Assembly (NCBI RefSeq): GCF_000632495.1
Contig: NZ_JFZT01000045.1
Coordinates: 1-64,000, forward strand
Length of the DNA stretch: 64,000 nucleotides
Source: Candidatus Acidianus copahuensis
GTDB taxonomy: Archaea > Thermoproteota > Thermoprotei_A > Sulfolobales > Sulfolobaceae
Reading direction: 5' to 3'
The position numbers and the translations under genes were made by a program. Position 1 is the first letter of the stretch. The number at the start of each line of letters is the position of its first letter. Of this stretch, positions 56,540 to 64,000 are shown piece by piece. The notes beneath the pieces were generated by a model. The model was not told the DNA's origin, did not search any database, and saw nothing but the letters and a program-made list of their open reading frames with translations.

Positions 56540-56830
56540 TATTGAAATTGAGACAATAGAAAGACTCAATGTAAGGCGAACTTCCCCCAACCTTTCAGTT
56601 GAAGCTTCCTGCTTCACTCTCAGACTTGATCCCCTATCACCACAGTGAAGGTCTCCCTTATGAAACCGTTATGATAAACCGTTTGTCTCTAGAGGGTATC
56701 TTTAGGTAGTTTAGTGTACTTCAAGGTATATCCTAGGGACTTTTTCCTCACCCCAACCTTCGTTGATAGTAAAACTACCTCCAATGTAGGATGATAGGCA
56801 TCGAGATCAACGGCACGGATCCCTTAGGGA
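56540..56830 (-). mobile_element. Decayed TnpB/OrfB (IS200/IS605 family) 3' end
   Basis: The minus strand at 56575-56644 reads CGDRGSSLRV, KQEASTERLGEVR; the KQEAS segment with a preceding Cys-Gly-Asp is typical of the TnpB C-terminus of Sulfolobus IS605-type elements. No upstream reading is intact. A CCGTTTGTC-CTAGA-GG sequence at 56679 recurs at 16538. No TnpA, terminal hairpins or intact element were seen. Confidence 0.55.
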
Positions 56831-56941
56831 CTCTCTTTTCAATATTTACCAAGGAAGTTTGTAAGCCCTATCTATAAAGTATGGTTAAATGAAGCAGATG
56901 ATTTAACCTAAAGGCTAGGATAGTTCACTTAAGTATCACTA

Positions 56942-58795
56942 TTATGATGACCTGCTATCAATCATTGAAAATAATTTTACTATAACAGGTCTTGGATCTC
57001 CTATAAATCTGATTAACGCTTCTCCTCTTCCAAGGAACGCTAATTTGTTTGATATCTCTTCATGACTAACGTTAACTAATCTCCTCACAGTGTTTTCCCA
57101 GAAATTCTTGTCTCCGTTATTCATAGCTACTAAAAGTCCAGCATTATCTAGATATACATCACGTATATCCCCTAAATCTTCAATATTTTGAGTAGCTAAA
57201 AACACAGATATGCCATGTCCTCTTCCACGTTTTACTAAATCAGCTATTATTGGATAATCAACTTTCTCACTCTTGAGGACAGTCCACGCCTCGTCGATAA
57301 CTAAGCCAACTTTTAGTCCAGTGTCTACAGATTTAGAGAATTTATTATAAATATCGTTTATAATAGAATATATCACAATTCTTCTCATTACTTCATTTTT
57401 TATTTGAGTTAAATCAATTATATTAATTCCAGGTTTTATGAGTTCAACTAGATTACCGCCGTTGTCTAAAGACTTTACTATATCAATAATCTCAGAAATC
57501 ATTAGGAATGATATATTATCCATTATTTCCTTAGCCTTATCTTCCACGTAATCCCAAGATATTTGACTAACCACATTACGTTCAATATCGCCAAGAGCTG
57601 AACTTACTGCCTTATATAGGGCTGAAGCATAAATCCTGTCTAAATTAAAAGAGTTAACAAGTATTCTCTCAATTTGAAGTGATCTTGTGGTTGAAGAAAG
57701 CCCTTGAAGATTTAGCAACGAGATTCCTTGCGATATTGGATTCAAAAGCTTAAACCTTATATTCCTTCTCTTAAGTCTTTCCTTTATATCTCCTTTAATA
57801 TCAAAAAATACTATAGCAATTTTTCTAAAATAAATTAACTGTAATCCAAGATTTATTAAAAATTCAGTTTTTCCACTTCCAGTAGGACCTACAACTATTA
57901 CATGTTGATTTTCCAATGTATCGAAATTCCAAGAGACTAATGTATTATTTTCCATATCGACACCTAGTACTATTCCATCATTTCTCATCTCAAATGAAGG
58001 AAGTTTCGGAATAGAGAAAGGCGAAATAAAAGATATTCTCGATGGTATAGAAATTTTATTACATTTACATTTATCAAAAAACAGAATACGTTTTATTTCA
58101 TCGGTCTTTGCTAATCTAGCTCCAATATTTAAACCAGAAAGTCCTCGTAATATGACATTAGAGAGTTCTATAGCCTTGGCTCTTGAATCCGCATGAACTA
58201 ATAAATACACTTCATATCTAAATGGAGGCTCACCTTCAGACATCCTGTCTAGAATAAAGCTAACTATATCAAGTTCTTTTTTTGCTCTGGTATTTGATGG
58301 ATCATTTTCGATCAATACTCTCAGATTTTGAGCCTTATTTAATAATGAGTTCTTAAACTTGTTTTGTTCCACATACCTTTTTCGAAAGAGAATATCTACC
58401 TGATCTCCCGTCTGAATAATCTTATGAAAACTTACTATAGAGCTCTTCAGAGAACTATCATTTAAATCCTTATAGTCAAGAGGTATATCATAAATGAGAA
58501 TTACTCCTATAAACTCATTTGAGGTCTTAAAATAACCATCACCTATCTCTGGCTCGATATCAGTATTTTTCCTTTTTATCTTTAGAATTTTTCTTATTAT
58601 ATTAAAAAGCTTAAATTGAACTATTTGATATCTAAATTTAATCAAAATTATTAGAATAGCAGCTACAACAACTGCCAACAAGAAAAAGTTCCTCAGTATA
58701 ATTACTAATATTATACCAATAGAAAGCATTATAATTGGATATATTTTTTCCTGATCCACATCTAAGTTTTTTGTTAAAATAGTCAGAGAGAACAC
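56942..58795 (-). CDS. cedB: CedB-like HerA/VirB4 ATPase (DNA import)
   Basis: A 617-aa membrane-anchored AAA-type ATPase. Two hydrophobic segments near residues 17-60 anchor it; Walker A is GPTGSGKTEF (about 302), Walker B is LVIDEAWTVL (about 500) with the HerA-type ATQNIED later. The family drives DNA uptake in the crenarchaeal Ced exchange system. The location beyond lysY and one hypothetical gene matches my memory of S. acidocaldarius cedB. The CedA permease genes are not in the window. Confidence 0.85.
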   Translation of the reverse strand: MFSLTILTKNLDVDQEKIYPIIMLSIGIILVIILRNFFLLAVVVAAILIILIKFRYQIVQFKLFNIIRKILKIKRKNTDIEPEIGDGYFKTSNEFIGVILIYDIPLDYKDLNDSSLKSSIVSFHKIIQTGDQVDILFRKRYVEQNKFKNSLLNKAQNLRVLIENDPSNTRAKKELDIVSFILDRMSEGEPPFRYEVYLLVHADSRAKAIELSNVILRGLSGLNIGARLAKTDEIKRILFFDKCKCNKISIPSRISFISPFSIPKLPSFEMRNDGIVLGVDMENNTLVSWNFDTLENQHVIVVGPTGSGKTEFLINLGLQLIYFRKIAIVFFDIKGDIKERLKRRNIRFKLLNPISQGISLLNLQGLSSTTRSLQIERILVNSFNLDRIYASALYKAVSSALGDIERNVVSQISWDYVEDKAKEIMDNISFLMISEIIDIVKSLDNGGNLVELIKPGINIIDLTQIKNEVMRRIVIYSIINDIYNKFSKSVDTGLKVGLVIDEAWTVLKSEKVDYPIIADLVKRGRGHGISVFLATQNIEDLGDIRDVYLDNAGLLVAMNNGDKNFWENTVRRLVNVSHEEISNKLAFLGRGEALIRFIGDPRPVIVKLFSMIDSRSS

Positions 58796-58912
58796 CGAAT
58801 ATTTTTAGCAAGTGTATATATTGGAAAGCAAAAGAATTGATATATGAGTTTTAAAAAATATTAACTTAATAAATCTTCTAAAGAAATTAAGAGAATTTTA
58901 TATTATCTAAAA

Positions 58913-59545
58913 TTATAGCTCTATATTAGCATGAATCATTCTAAGATCTTCTTCTGACTTCTTAAGCCTAAGCATAAGTTCAGCTACTATTCCGTCTAAA
59001 AACATTTGCGTTGTGTCTTCAAATAATGTGCCTAAAGGGGCTAGAGGTTCTGTTATGCCTATAATTTGTCTTGCGAAATAATCTTCGAATTGACTATACT
59101 TTGTTCTTCCAGGAACCTCAACAACTACATCAGCAATCTTACCTAATGGGCTATCAGCATAGCTTGTTATAGCTACAAGCGTCGATTTAGTTTCTTTAGC
59201 TGCTTCTGCAGCTGTTAATATCAACTTAGTTCTTCCAGAACCTGAAATTGCTATAGCTAGATCATTTTTACCAACAGCCGGAACTATTGTTTCACCTAAT
59301 ACATAAGCATTATAGCCTAAATGGAGTAACCTCATCGCAAAAGCCCTGCCTACTAGACCGCTCCTTCCTGCTCCCATAACTAAAACTTTTCCGTTCCTAT
59401 TATTCACATAAAAATCTTCTAAAGTGTTAACCATTTTCTCTACTTGTTCGGGCTTTATAAGCTCAACGGATCTTATAACAAACTCTGCAAGATCATACAT
59501 AGTCTTTAAACTAAGGGGAAAATCCTTGAGAGAAGATGAGGACAC
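58913..59545 (-). CDS. 6-phospho-3-hexuloisomerase (SIS domain)
   Basis: A 210-aa SIS-domain isomerase: VLVMGAGRSGLVGRAFAMRL, ISGSGRT and GTLFEDTTQ are its signatures. Interconverts 3-hexulose 6-phosphate and fructose 6-phosphate in the reverse ribulose-monophosphate route. The GTG start at 59545 has a TTTATAATTAG box 30-40 nt upstream. The hexulose-phosphate synthase partner gene is not adjacent. Confidence 0.9.
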   Translation of the reverse strand: MSSSSLKDFPLSLKTMYDLAEFVIRSVELIKPEQVEKMVNTLEDFYVNNRNGKVLVMGAGRSGLVGRAFAMRLLHLGYNAYVLGETIVPAVGKNDLAIAISGSGRTKLILTAAEAAKETKSTLVAITSYADSPLGKIADVVVEVPGRTKYSQFEDYFARQIIGITEPLAPLGTLFEDTTQMFLDGIVAELMLRLKKSEEDLRMIHANIEL

Positions 59546-59876
59546 AGAGACTCAAGTTGTTCTTTCACGCAGACTAATTATAAAGTTTACTATATGTAGA
59601 AGATATATGTCCGACAATATTTTTCCCTCAACAAATACTGTTTGTATTAATAAATTAGACGACACTGACACTAATTTAATGAGCCTCAAGGTTTTACTTG
59701 ATTAATCTTTTCCTTATTGGAAGAATAAATAGCCAACTTAGGGTTAATATAGCTTATATATTATAACAACATAATTCTCGGATACACCTTTTCATCCTGC
59801 CTCTAAAAAGTGAGATGATCCTAGAACTTTATCCTAAATATTTAAGTCTAGGCAACTAAAAGTAGTAAAGGTTCAA
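59546..59876. other. Intergenic region
   Basis: A 331-bp gap between divergent genes. It would hold the hexuloisomerase and zinc-finger promoters; a TTTAAGTC box lies about 28 nt before the 59877 ATG. No credible gene: a 93-codon frame at 59424-59705 runs over the isomerase 5' end and looks like chance. Confidence 0.4.
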
Positions 59877-60152
59877 ATGAGTTCTAGATGGCTTCCTAAA
59901 TGGAAAGTTGTTAAAATCAAGGTAGGAGATAAAGATGTTGAAGTATGCTATGATGATAAATTGAAACTCTACTGTTGTCCATTATGTAGTCCAGAATGTA
60001 AAAAAGGCGGTATTCCGGATTATAGCTCTTATTTTTACTCTATAGAGGATCTAGATAACCATCTAATAGCCCATAAGGATTCTTTATGGTTAAGAAAAGG
60101 ATATCATTATGAAGAAGAGGAGGAGGAAGATATTGAACAAGATGAGGACTAG
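59877..60152 (+). CDS. C2H2-type zinc-finger protein
   Basis: A 91-aa protein. Cys34-x2-Cys37 (CCPLCSPEC) with His62-x3-His66 (DLDNHLIAHK) forms a C2H2-like finger; extra Cys33, Cys24 and Cys41 are present. The last 15 residues are almost all acidic (EEEEEEDIEQDED). No partner is evident. The PfkB-like gene overlaps the 3' end (start 60142). Confidence 0.7.
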   Translation: MSSRWLPKWKVVKIKVGDKDVEVCYDDKLKLYCCPLCSPECKKGGIPDYSSYFYSIEDLDNHLIAHKDSLWLRKGYHYEEEEEEDIEQDED

Positions 60153-60933
60153 AATAGCTATAGTAGGCAGTTACACAATTGATGAAATAAAGTTAGATGA
60201 TAAAGTTACAGAAAGTCCAGGAGGATCTCCAGTTTATTCTAGCTTAGGAGTTATAAGTGCAGGTGGTAAGCCAGTTGTATATTCAGCAAAGGGAAAAGAT
60301 TTCAAATTTAACGTAAGTGCTCTTATCGAGGAAGGAGATATACAAACTGTAGAGAAAAGTCTTAGATTTAAGATCGAGATAAATAGCTCTGGAAGAAGAT
60401 TAATACTTCAACATTCAATCGGAAAAATGACAATTAATTGGAGTAAAATAAAAAATAATAATGGAGTAATAGTTAGTCCGGTTTGTAATGAGGTAGACCC
60501 GAATGGATTTATTGATGTAGATATTCCGATAGCTCTCGATGTTCAAGGATTTATAAGAAATTGTGTTGAAGATCAGGAAATATCTTATACGAGGTTAAAC
60601 TTGCCAAGAAGAAAATACACCGTAATACACTCAAATTACGATGAGATGCAATATGGCAATTTTACTGTAAAAGAACTACTAAACCTAGGAGCACAAGAAG
60701 TTATAATTTCTTACGGCGATAAAGGTTTTTCTCTATTTTATGGAGATAGTGAAAGGAGATATTTCACAAGACAACCAGGAAACGTGAATGTTGGAAATGG
60801 GGATTACCTTTTAGCTGCATATTTTACCTTAAGACTTAGAGGATATACGGAAGTTGAGGCTGGAGAAGAGGCACTAGAACTCACAGAGAATTTCAGCAAT
60901 TTTGGGCCGAAATTAATGCTTCCTCCAACGTGA
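60142..60933 (+). CDS. PfkB-family carbohydrate kinase-like protein
   Basis: About 263 aa, start at ATG 60142 inside the preceding gene. N-terminal IAIVGSYTIDEI and GGSPVYSSLGV match the PfkB substrate site, and GNGDYLLAAY replaces the usual GAGD catalytic loop, keeping the Asp base. It is shorter than typical ribokinases. The substrate is unknown. Its 3' end overlaps the FAD-protein gene by 41 nt. Confidence 0.75.
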   Translation: MRTRIAIVGSYTIDEIKLDDKVTESPGGSPVYSSLGVISAGGKPVVYSAKGKDFKFNVSALIEEGDIQTVEKSLRFKIEINSSGRRLILQHSIGKMTINWSKIKNNNGVIVSPVCNEVDPNGFIDVDIPIALDVQGFIRNCVEDQEISYTRLNLPRRKYTVIHSNYDEMQYGNFTVKELLNLGAQEVIISYGDKGFSLFYGDSERRYFTRQPGNVNVGNGDYLLAAYFTLRLRGYTEVEAGEEALELTENFSNFGPKLMLPPT

Positions 60934-61747
60934 GATTTTTCCATTCACCCAATCTACCGCAATATCTTATTTTGCCATTTTTGGTTAATTTTTGTGATTC
61001 ACCATATAAAATTGAATTTTTTATCACATGCGATCTATAACCTATTATTGAATTAAGATCTAAAATTTTCAATCTCTTAAGATCTCCAAAAACTCTTTCT
61101 GTATCTATCAATTTCTTTGAAAAGAAAGAATAAACATAATTAACATTAACGTCTTCTTCTGGGACAGTTATTATGTGAGAAAAAGAAATACCTGAACTTC
61201 CATTAATGTAGATTTTCCAGTTAGTATCGCTATTATTCCTTTTATTTAATATAATAGTAAGCAAACAATCAATAGAATTTGCTTTATTACGTTCCATACT
61301 CTCATTTAGTATAGTCACATAAGCAGTATCAAATTTAAGGGCTTGTTTATTAGTAATTATTAGGTTATCCTTGATCTCTTTTACATATGCCCTTATTAAT
61401 CTGACCTTAGATGAGACGGAGTTAATATATTTTTGTAGATTTTTTACTAAATATAATCTACTATCAAAGTTCAACCAAGCTGGAAGTGAATCACACTCTG
61501 GACATATTTTATCTTTTAATCTTGACTCCTTTTCGATTGTTAATGTATAATCAATTTCCTTAAATTCCAGTTCATAATCACTTATAACCGATGGATTTCT
61601 GACTATCGGTGGTAAAAGAGTAACGTGGATTCCTAGATCTTCTGTTGAGTATAAACCTCCCAATTGGGGTTGCTGATCTATCAGCAAGGAATTATGTCTG
61701 ATTGCCACGGTAACTCCGGTAATGCCTCCTCCTAAAACTACATCCAT
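60893..61747 (-). CDS. FAD/NAD(P)-dependent amine-oxidase-like protein
   Basis: A 284-aa protein with a Rossmann start VLGGGITGVTVAIRHN and LIDQQPQLGGLYS, a pattern of UDP-galactopyranose mutase or amine-oxidase-type flavoproteins. Cysteines in CPECDSLPAW could bind metal. Shorter than the usual family length of about 400-450. Tail-to-tail with the PfkB-like gene. Confidence 0.65.
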   Translation of the reverse strand: MDVVLGGGITGVTVAIRHNSLLIDQQPQLGGLYSTEDLGIHVTLLPPIVRNPSVISDYELEFKEIDYTLTIEKESRLKDKICPECDSLPAWLNFDSRLYLVKNLQKYINSVSSKVRLIRAYVKEIKDNLIITNKQALKFDTAYVTILNESMERNKANSIDCLLTIILNKRNNSDTNWKIYINGSSGISFSHIITVPEEDVNVNYVYSFFSKKLIDTERVFGDLKRLKILDLNSIIGYRSHVIKNSILYGESQKLTKNGKIRYCGRLGEWKNLTLEEALISAQNC

Positions 61748-61812
61748 CTACCTAATGTAATACCTAGTATAAAATAAATTTTCCTTATATAATTCAGTAA
61801 ATACTAATGGCT

Positions 61813-62046
61813 CTAAATTTCTGGGACCTCAATTAGTATTACATAACCTTTCATATCCCCTAAGTCAACGTCTACATCAATTGCTCTGAGTCTATCATTG
61901 ATATTATTAAGATCGAGCAAGGTAACCTTAAAATCTTGGTAAATGTTTTTTGCAATCTCTAATGATTTAATAGCTTGAGCCTTCGACAGTTGTATGTCAA
62001 ATATCCCTGCACCCTCAGTTATCACTGGGCCGAAAACTGATTTCAT
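61813..62046 (-). CDS. Small hypothetical protein
   Basis: A 77-aa alpha/beta protein (FGPVITEGAGIFDIQLSKAQ, then a strand pattern with MKGYVILIEVPEI at the end). Family not recognised. It is located after the FAD protein, possibly with its own promoter. Confidence 0.55.
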   Translation of the reverse strand: MKSVFGPVITEGAGIFDIQLSKAQAIKSLEIAKNIYQDFKVTLLDLNNINDRLRAIDVDVDLGDMKGYVILIEVPEI

Positions 62047-62563
62047 TAATTATCTATACTACTCTTATAGAATAATATTTTAAGATCAATAGCAGAAGTC
62101 TGAAGGTATTGTTAACTTCTATACACTTTATAATTACTCCATGTATTTAGGGATTATGGGATTCATAATAACGTTCTACTTTTTAATGGTTATCCTCTAT
62201 ATTTGATCCAAAATTCTCTTTGATGAAAAGAGATACGTATTTTTCTTCAACAACGTAGCATTAAAGTCTACTCTCATTTTGGAGAAATAATATCTATTAA
62301 CAAGCTTTCAGGTTAATGTATTTTTAGTATACATATTGTCTACTATAGTTTCATCATGATCAATATCTAGATCTCTCACCATATTCACCTTATTAACAAA
62401 CTAGTTCTACTCACACCTTCAAAATACCTTACGCTTTAGCGTTTGAGAAACATGCATTCTATCCTTTTACATCCTTCTCATAAAATATTAGGTTATTCCA
62501 TAGTAATATGGAATTTTAGACCTTATATATTGTCTATCAACTAGATATTTTATCGAAGTCCAT
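62047..62563. other. Gene-free 517-bp gap
   Basis: No intact gene. On the minus strand near 62310-62390 a frame reads MVRDLDIDHDETIVDNMYTK and then stops, and broken readings surround it, so this may be decayed coding sequence. The right end near 62520-62560 carries the promoter of the 62564 gene. Confidence 0.4.
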
Positions 62564-62875
62564 ATGCCAACAATAAAAGTAATATTTGGTCCGGAAGGAG
62601 ATAATGGAATTACATTCTTACTGTTTGAAGTCGTGAAGACTTTGCCTAATAAACAATCTATATCCATAGATGTAGAGACTGATCTACTGTATCAATATAA
62701 TAGCCCAACAATAGAAATCAATGGTAAAAGGACTGTAATAGATTACTTTTCAGATGAAGAATGTAAAGAAAAACTTCATAGATTAATAAAAGGAGAACTT
62801 ATAGAGGAGAGGAAAACGAAGAAAATTTACAAAACAAATGATTATATTTTTGGAGAAGGAGTTCCTGCTTTCTGA
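62564..62875 (+). CDS. Thioredoxin-fold-like protein lacking the CxxC motif
   Basis: A 103-aa protein. The order of segments (TIKVIFGPEGDNG, a helix, SIDVET and YNSPTIEINGKRTVIDY with its Pro at the cis-Pro position) resembles a glutaredoxin/thioredoxin fold, but no Cys pair is present at the active site. Only one Cys (CKEKL) occurs. Function unknown; a non-redox adaptor is a guess. Confidence 0.5.
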   Translation: MPTIKVIFGPEGDNGITFLLFEVVKTLPNKQSISIDVETDLLYQYNSPTIEINGKRTVIDYFSDEECKEKLHRLIKGELIEERKTKKIYKTNDYIFGEGVPAF

Positions 62876-63541
62876 TATCCTCAGCTTACTAAAACTGGAT
62901 TTATCCATAAGATGAAATTGCACAGTAGCATTGTCACTACATTTCAACATTAAGCAAGGATTGACATTTCTAAAGAAACAGCTATGGATAGAACTTTTAG
63001 GTTAAGAAGAGGAGGACGCTTGTCGGGTATCTTTTGTTCTGTTTTGGTTTTTCAGTTTGATCCCTCTAACTTATTATAGCCCTATTTCACCTGTTGTTAG
63101 GCCAATGATGTCCCTATTACTTTATAACTATACTGTTAGACCACAGAAGTAAAATAATTCTAGCATATTTCTTAAGCATAACTACACGCCCTGCAAGTAC
63201 GTAATGTGTCCTTCCTGTCAATAACGGAGAAATATATATCCTCGAAATCTATATTATTAATATAAAATTCCTTTGAGGTTGTCAACTGAATTCTCATTAC
63301 TGAACGTCCTATTTGCAGCAGAGTTAAAAGATTAAATTATTAATTATAATTAAATTATATAAAAAAATTGAAACATAATCTTTCTTATAATAATTTATAT
63401 TAATACTAACGTTAAATAGGTTAAATGTATTATGTCTATTTAAGTTAATTTTTTCCTAATAGAATTAATAATAATTATATATGATAAGTTCTTTGATTTT
63501 ATTAATAATACTTAGAGAACTAAGTTAGGAATATCTCTACA
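62876..63541. other. Gene-free 666-bp gap
   Basis: The left part (62880-63240) is less AT-rich and contains no intact frame, perhaps transposon debris; the right part (63330-63540) is extremely AT-rich. No repeat, tRNA or promoter beyond AT-rich blocks was recognised. Confidence 0.4.
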
Positions 63542-63616
63542 TGGGCCCGGAGGGATTTGAACCCTCGATTACTGCCGTGTGAGGGCAGCGTCCTAACCAG
63601 GCTAGACGACAGGCCC
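63542..63616 (-). tRNA. tRNA-Val(CAC), no intron, CCA not encoded
   Basis: Acceptor GGGCCTG pairs with CGGGCCC (one G-T pair), discriminator A, and no CCA follows. The anticodon arm is CTGCC-CTCACAC-GGCAG, anticodon CAC (Val). The T arm is GAGGGTTCAAATCCCTC. Confidence 0.95.
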
Positions 63617-63654
63617 AGATGCTTAGTCATATTCTAAAATAAAAAATTAAACTT

Positions 63655-64000
63655 TTACGCTACTCTTAAACTATCTAGAATAGTAGGAGCATAAACGTTT
63701 GTATTCCATAGACCAAGCCTTTTCCTATTCCTGTTTAGTAAATCCCTAAACTCTGATATTGCAGAGGCCTCTCCGTGATTAAGTAATATATTTCTAGGTT
63801 TAGGTGACATATGCTCGAGGAACTTTAACAACTGTGTCTGATCCGAATGTCCAGAGAAACCTTCTACAGATTTAATTTCCATCTGAATAGTTATATTTTC
63901 TACTCTACCATCTCTGTTAATTATTTGAACCTCTCTAGCGCCGTCCCTTATTTTTCTTCCCAAAGTACCCTCAGCCTGATAACTTACAAACACTAATGAG
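63655..64000 (-). CDS. Beta-CASP MBL-family RNA nuclease (archaeal CPSF-like), partial at right edge
   Basis: The C-terminal 114 residues of a beta-CASP ribonuclease of the archaeal CPSF (aCPSF) type. LVFVSYQAEGTLGRKI and EGFSGHSDQTQLLKFL (zinc-ligand His of the beta-CASP motif) and ILLNHGEASA are present. The coding frame runs off the right edge, so the N-terminal part, which would tell aCPSF1/FttA from aCPSF2, is not visible. Confidence 0.85.
   Translation of the reverse strand, partial: SLVFVSYQAEGTLGRKIRDGAREVQIINRDGRVENITIQMEIKSVEGFSGHSDQTQLLKFLEHMSPKPRNILLNHGEASAISEFRDLLNRNRKRLGLWNTNVYAPTILDSLRVA

Noticed and set aside
59424..59705. 93-codon plus-strand frame over the hexuloisomerase 5' end
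   Set aside because: Overlaps the SIS-domain gene antisense for half of its length, and its remainder has no recognised motif.

Overview
The window looks like chromosome from an acidothermophilic crenarchaeon of the order Sulfolobales. The base composition is AT-rich, and many genes have a TATA-like box about 25-28 nt before the start codon, as expected for leaderless transcripts. Several loci are Sulfolobales hallmarks: an Acidianus-type sulfide:quinone oxidoreductase, the RfcS/RfcL - Cdc6-2 - GINS23/MCM replication block, an ArnA/ArnB-like signalling pair, the LysW-dependent lysine operon with LysM, and a CedB-like DNA-import ATPase next to it. No rRNA, CRISPR array or intact insertion sequence was found.

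Layout. 0-7.5 kb: a surface repeat protein that is frameshifted and cut by the left edge, an MscS channel, a DUF3834 protein, an MFS transporter, a B12-binding mutase subunit with its MeaB GTPase, a winged-helix protein and a hydrolase. 7.5-9.6 kb: sulfide:quinone oxidoreductase coupled to a DUF1641 repeat protein. 10.4-19.6 kb: proteasome beta subunit, PEBP-like protein, clamp-loader subunits, MoaC, Cdc6-2, a THUMP protein, GINS23 and MCM. 19.9-24.6 kb: phospho-signalling island (second VWA protein, PPP phosphatase, ArnA, ArnB) ending in Trm10. 24.5-31.4 kb: CoA-transferase halves, lipoate ligase with a lipoate-carrier protein, CBS proteins, a 42-residue Cys-rich protein, OsmC and DsbA-like proteins. 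31.5-37 kb: hypotheticals, an M20 peptidase and a large Ser/Thr kinase. 37-48.7 kb: RidA, PurE/PurK, ModE-type regulator, AlaX, triosephosphate isomerase, esterase, Nudix, CBS, a second DUF3834, MBL hydrolase and fumarase. 49-56 kb: tRNA-Lys with intron, SRP19, S8e, cis-prenyltransferase and the lysine operon. 56-64 kb: CedB, hexuloisomerase, zinc-finger protein, PfkB kinase, FAD protein, tRNA-Val and a beta-CASP nuclease cut by the right edge.

How the genes fit together. Coding density is high and same-strand genes are often coupled by 4-nt ATGA/GTGA/TTGA overlaps. Many convergent genes overlap at their 3' ends, up to 68 nt. The gene-free gaps (16.3-17.0, 32.1-32.5, 43.6-44.3, 56.5-56.9, 62.0-62.6 and 62.9-63.5 kb) look unlike neighbouring intergenic DNA. 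At least two carry decayed transposon coding sequence.

Best second-look items: five T-[RK]-[RK]-[LI] motifs in the tail of a VWA protein encoded with an FHA protein and a PPP phosphatase; the unannotated 42-residue twin CX3C protein; the 21-bp palindrome over the lysM stop codon that fits a LysM operator; and the recent in-frame duplication plus frameshift in the surface repeat protein. All family names rest on motif recognition and memory of families and gene order; no database search was run.
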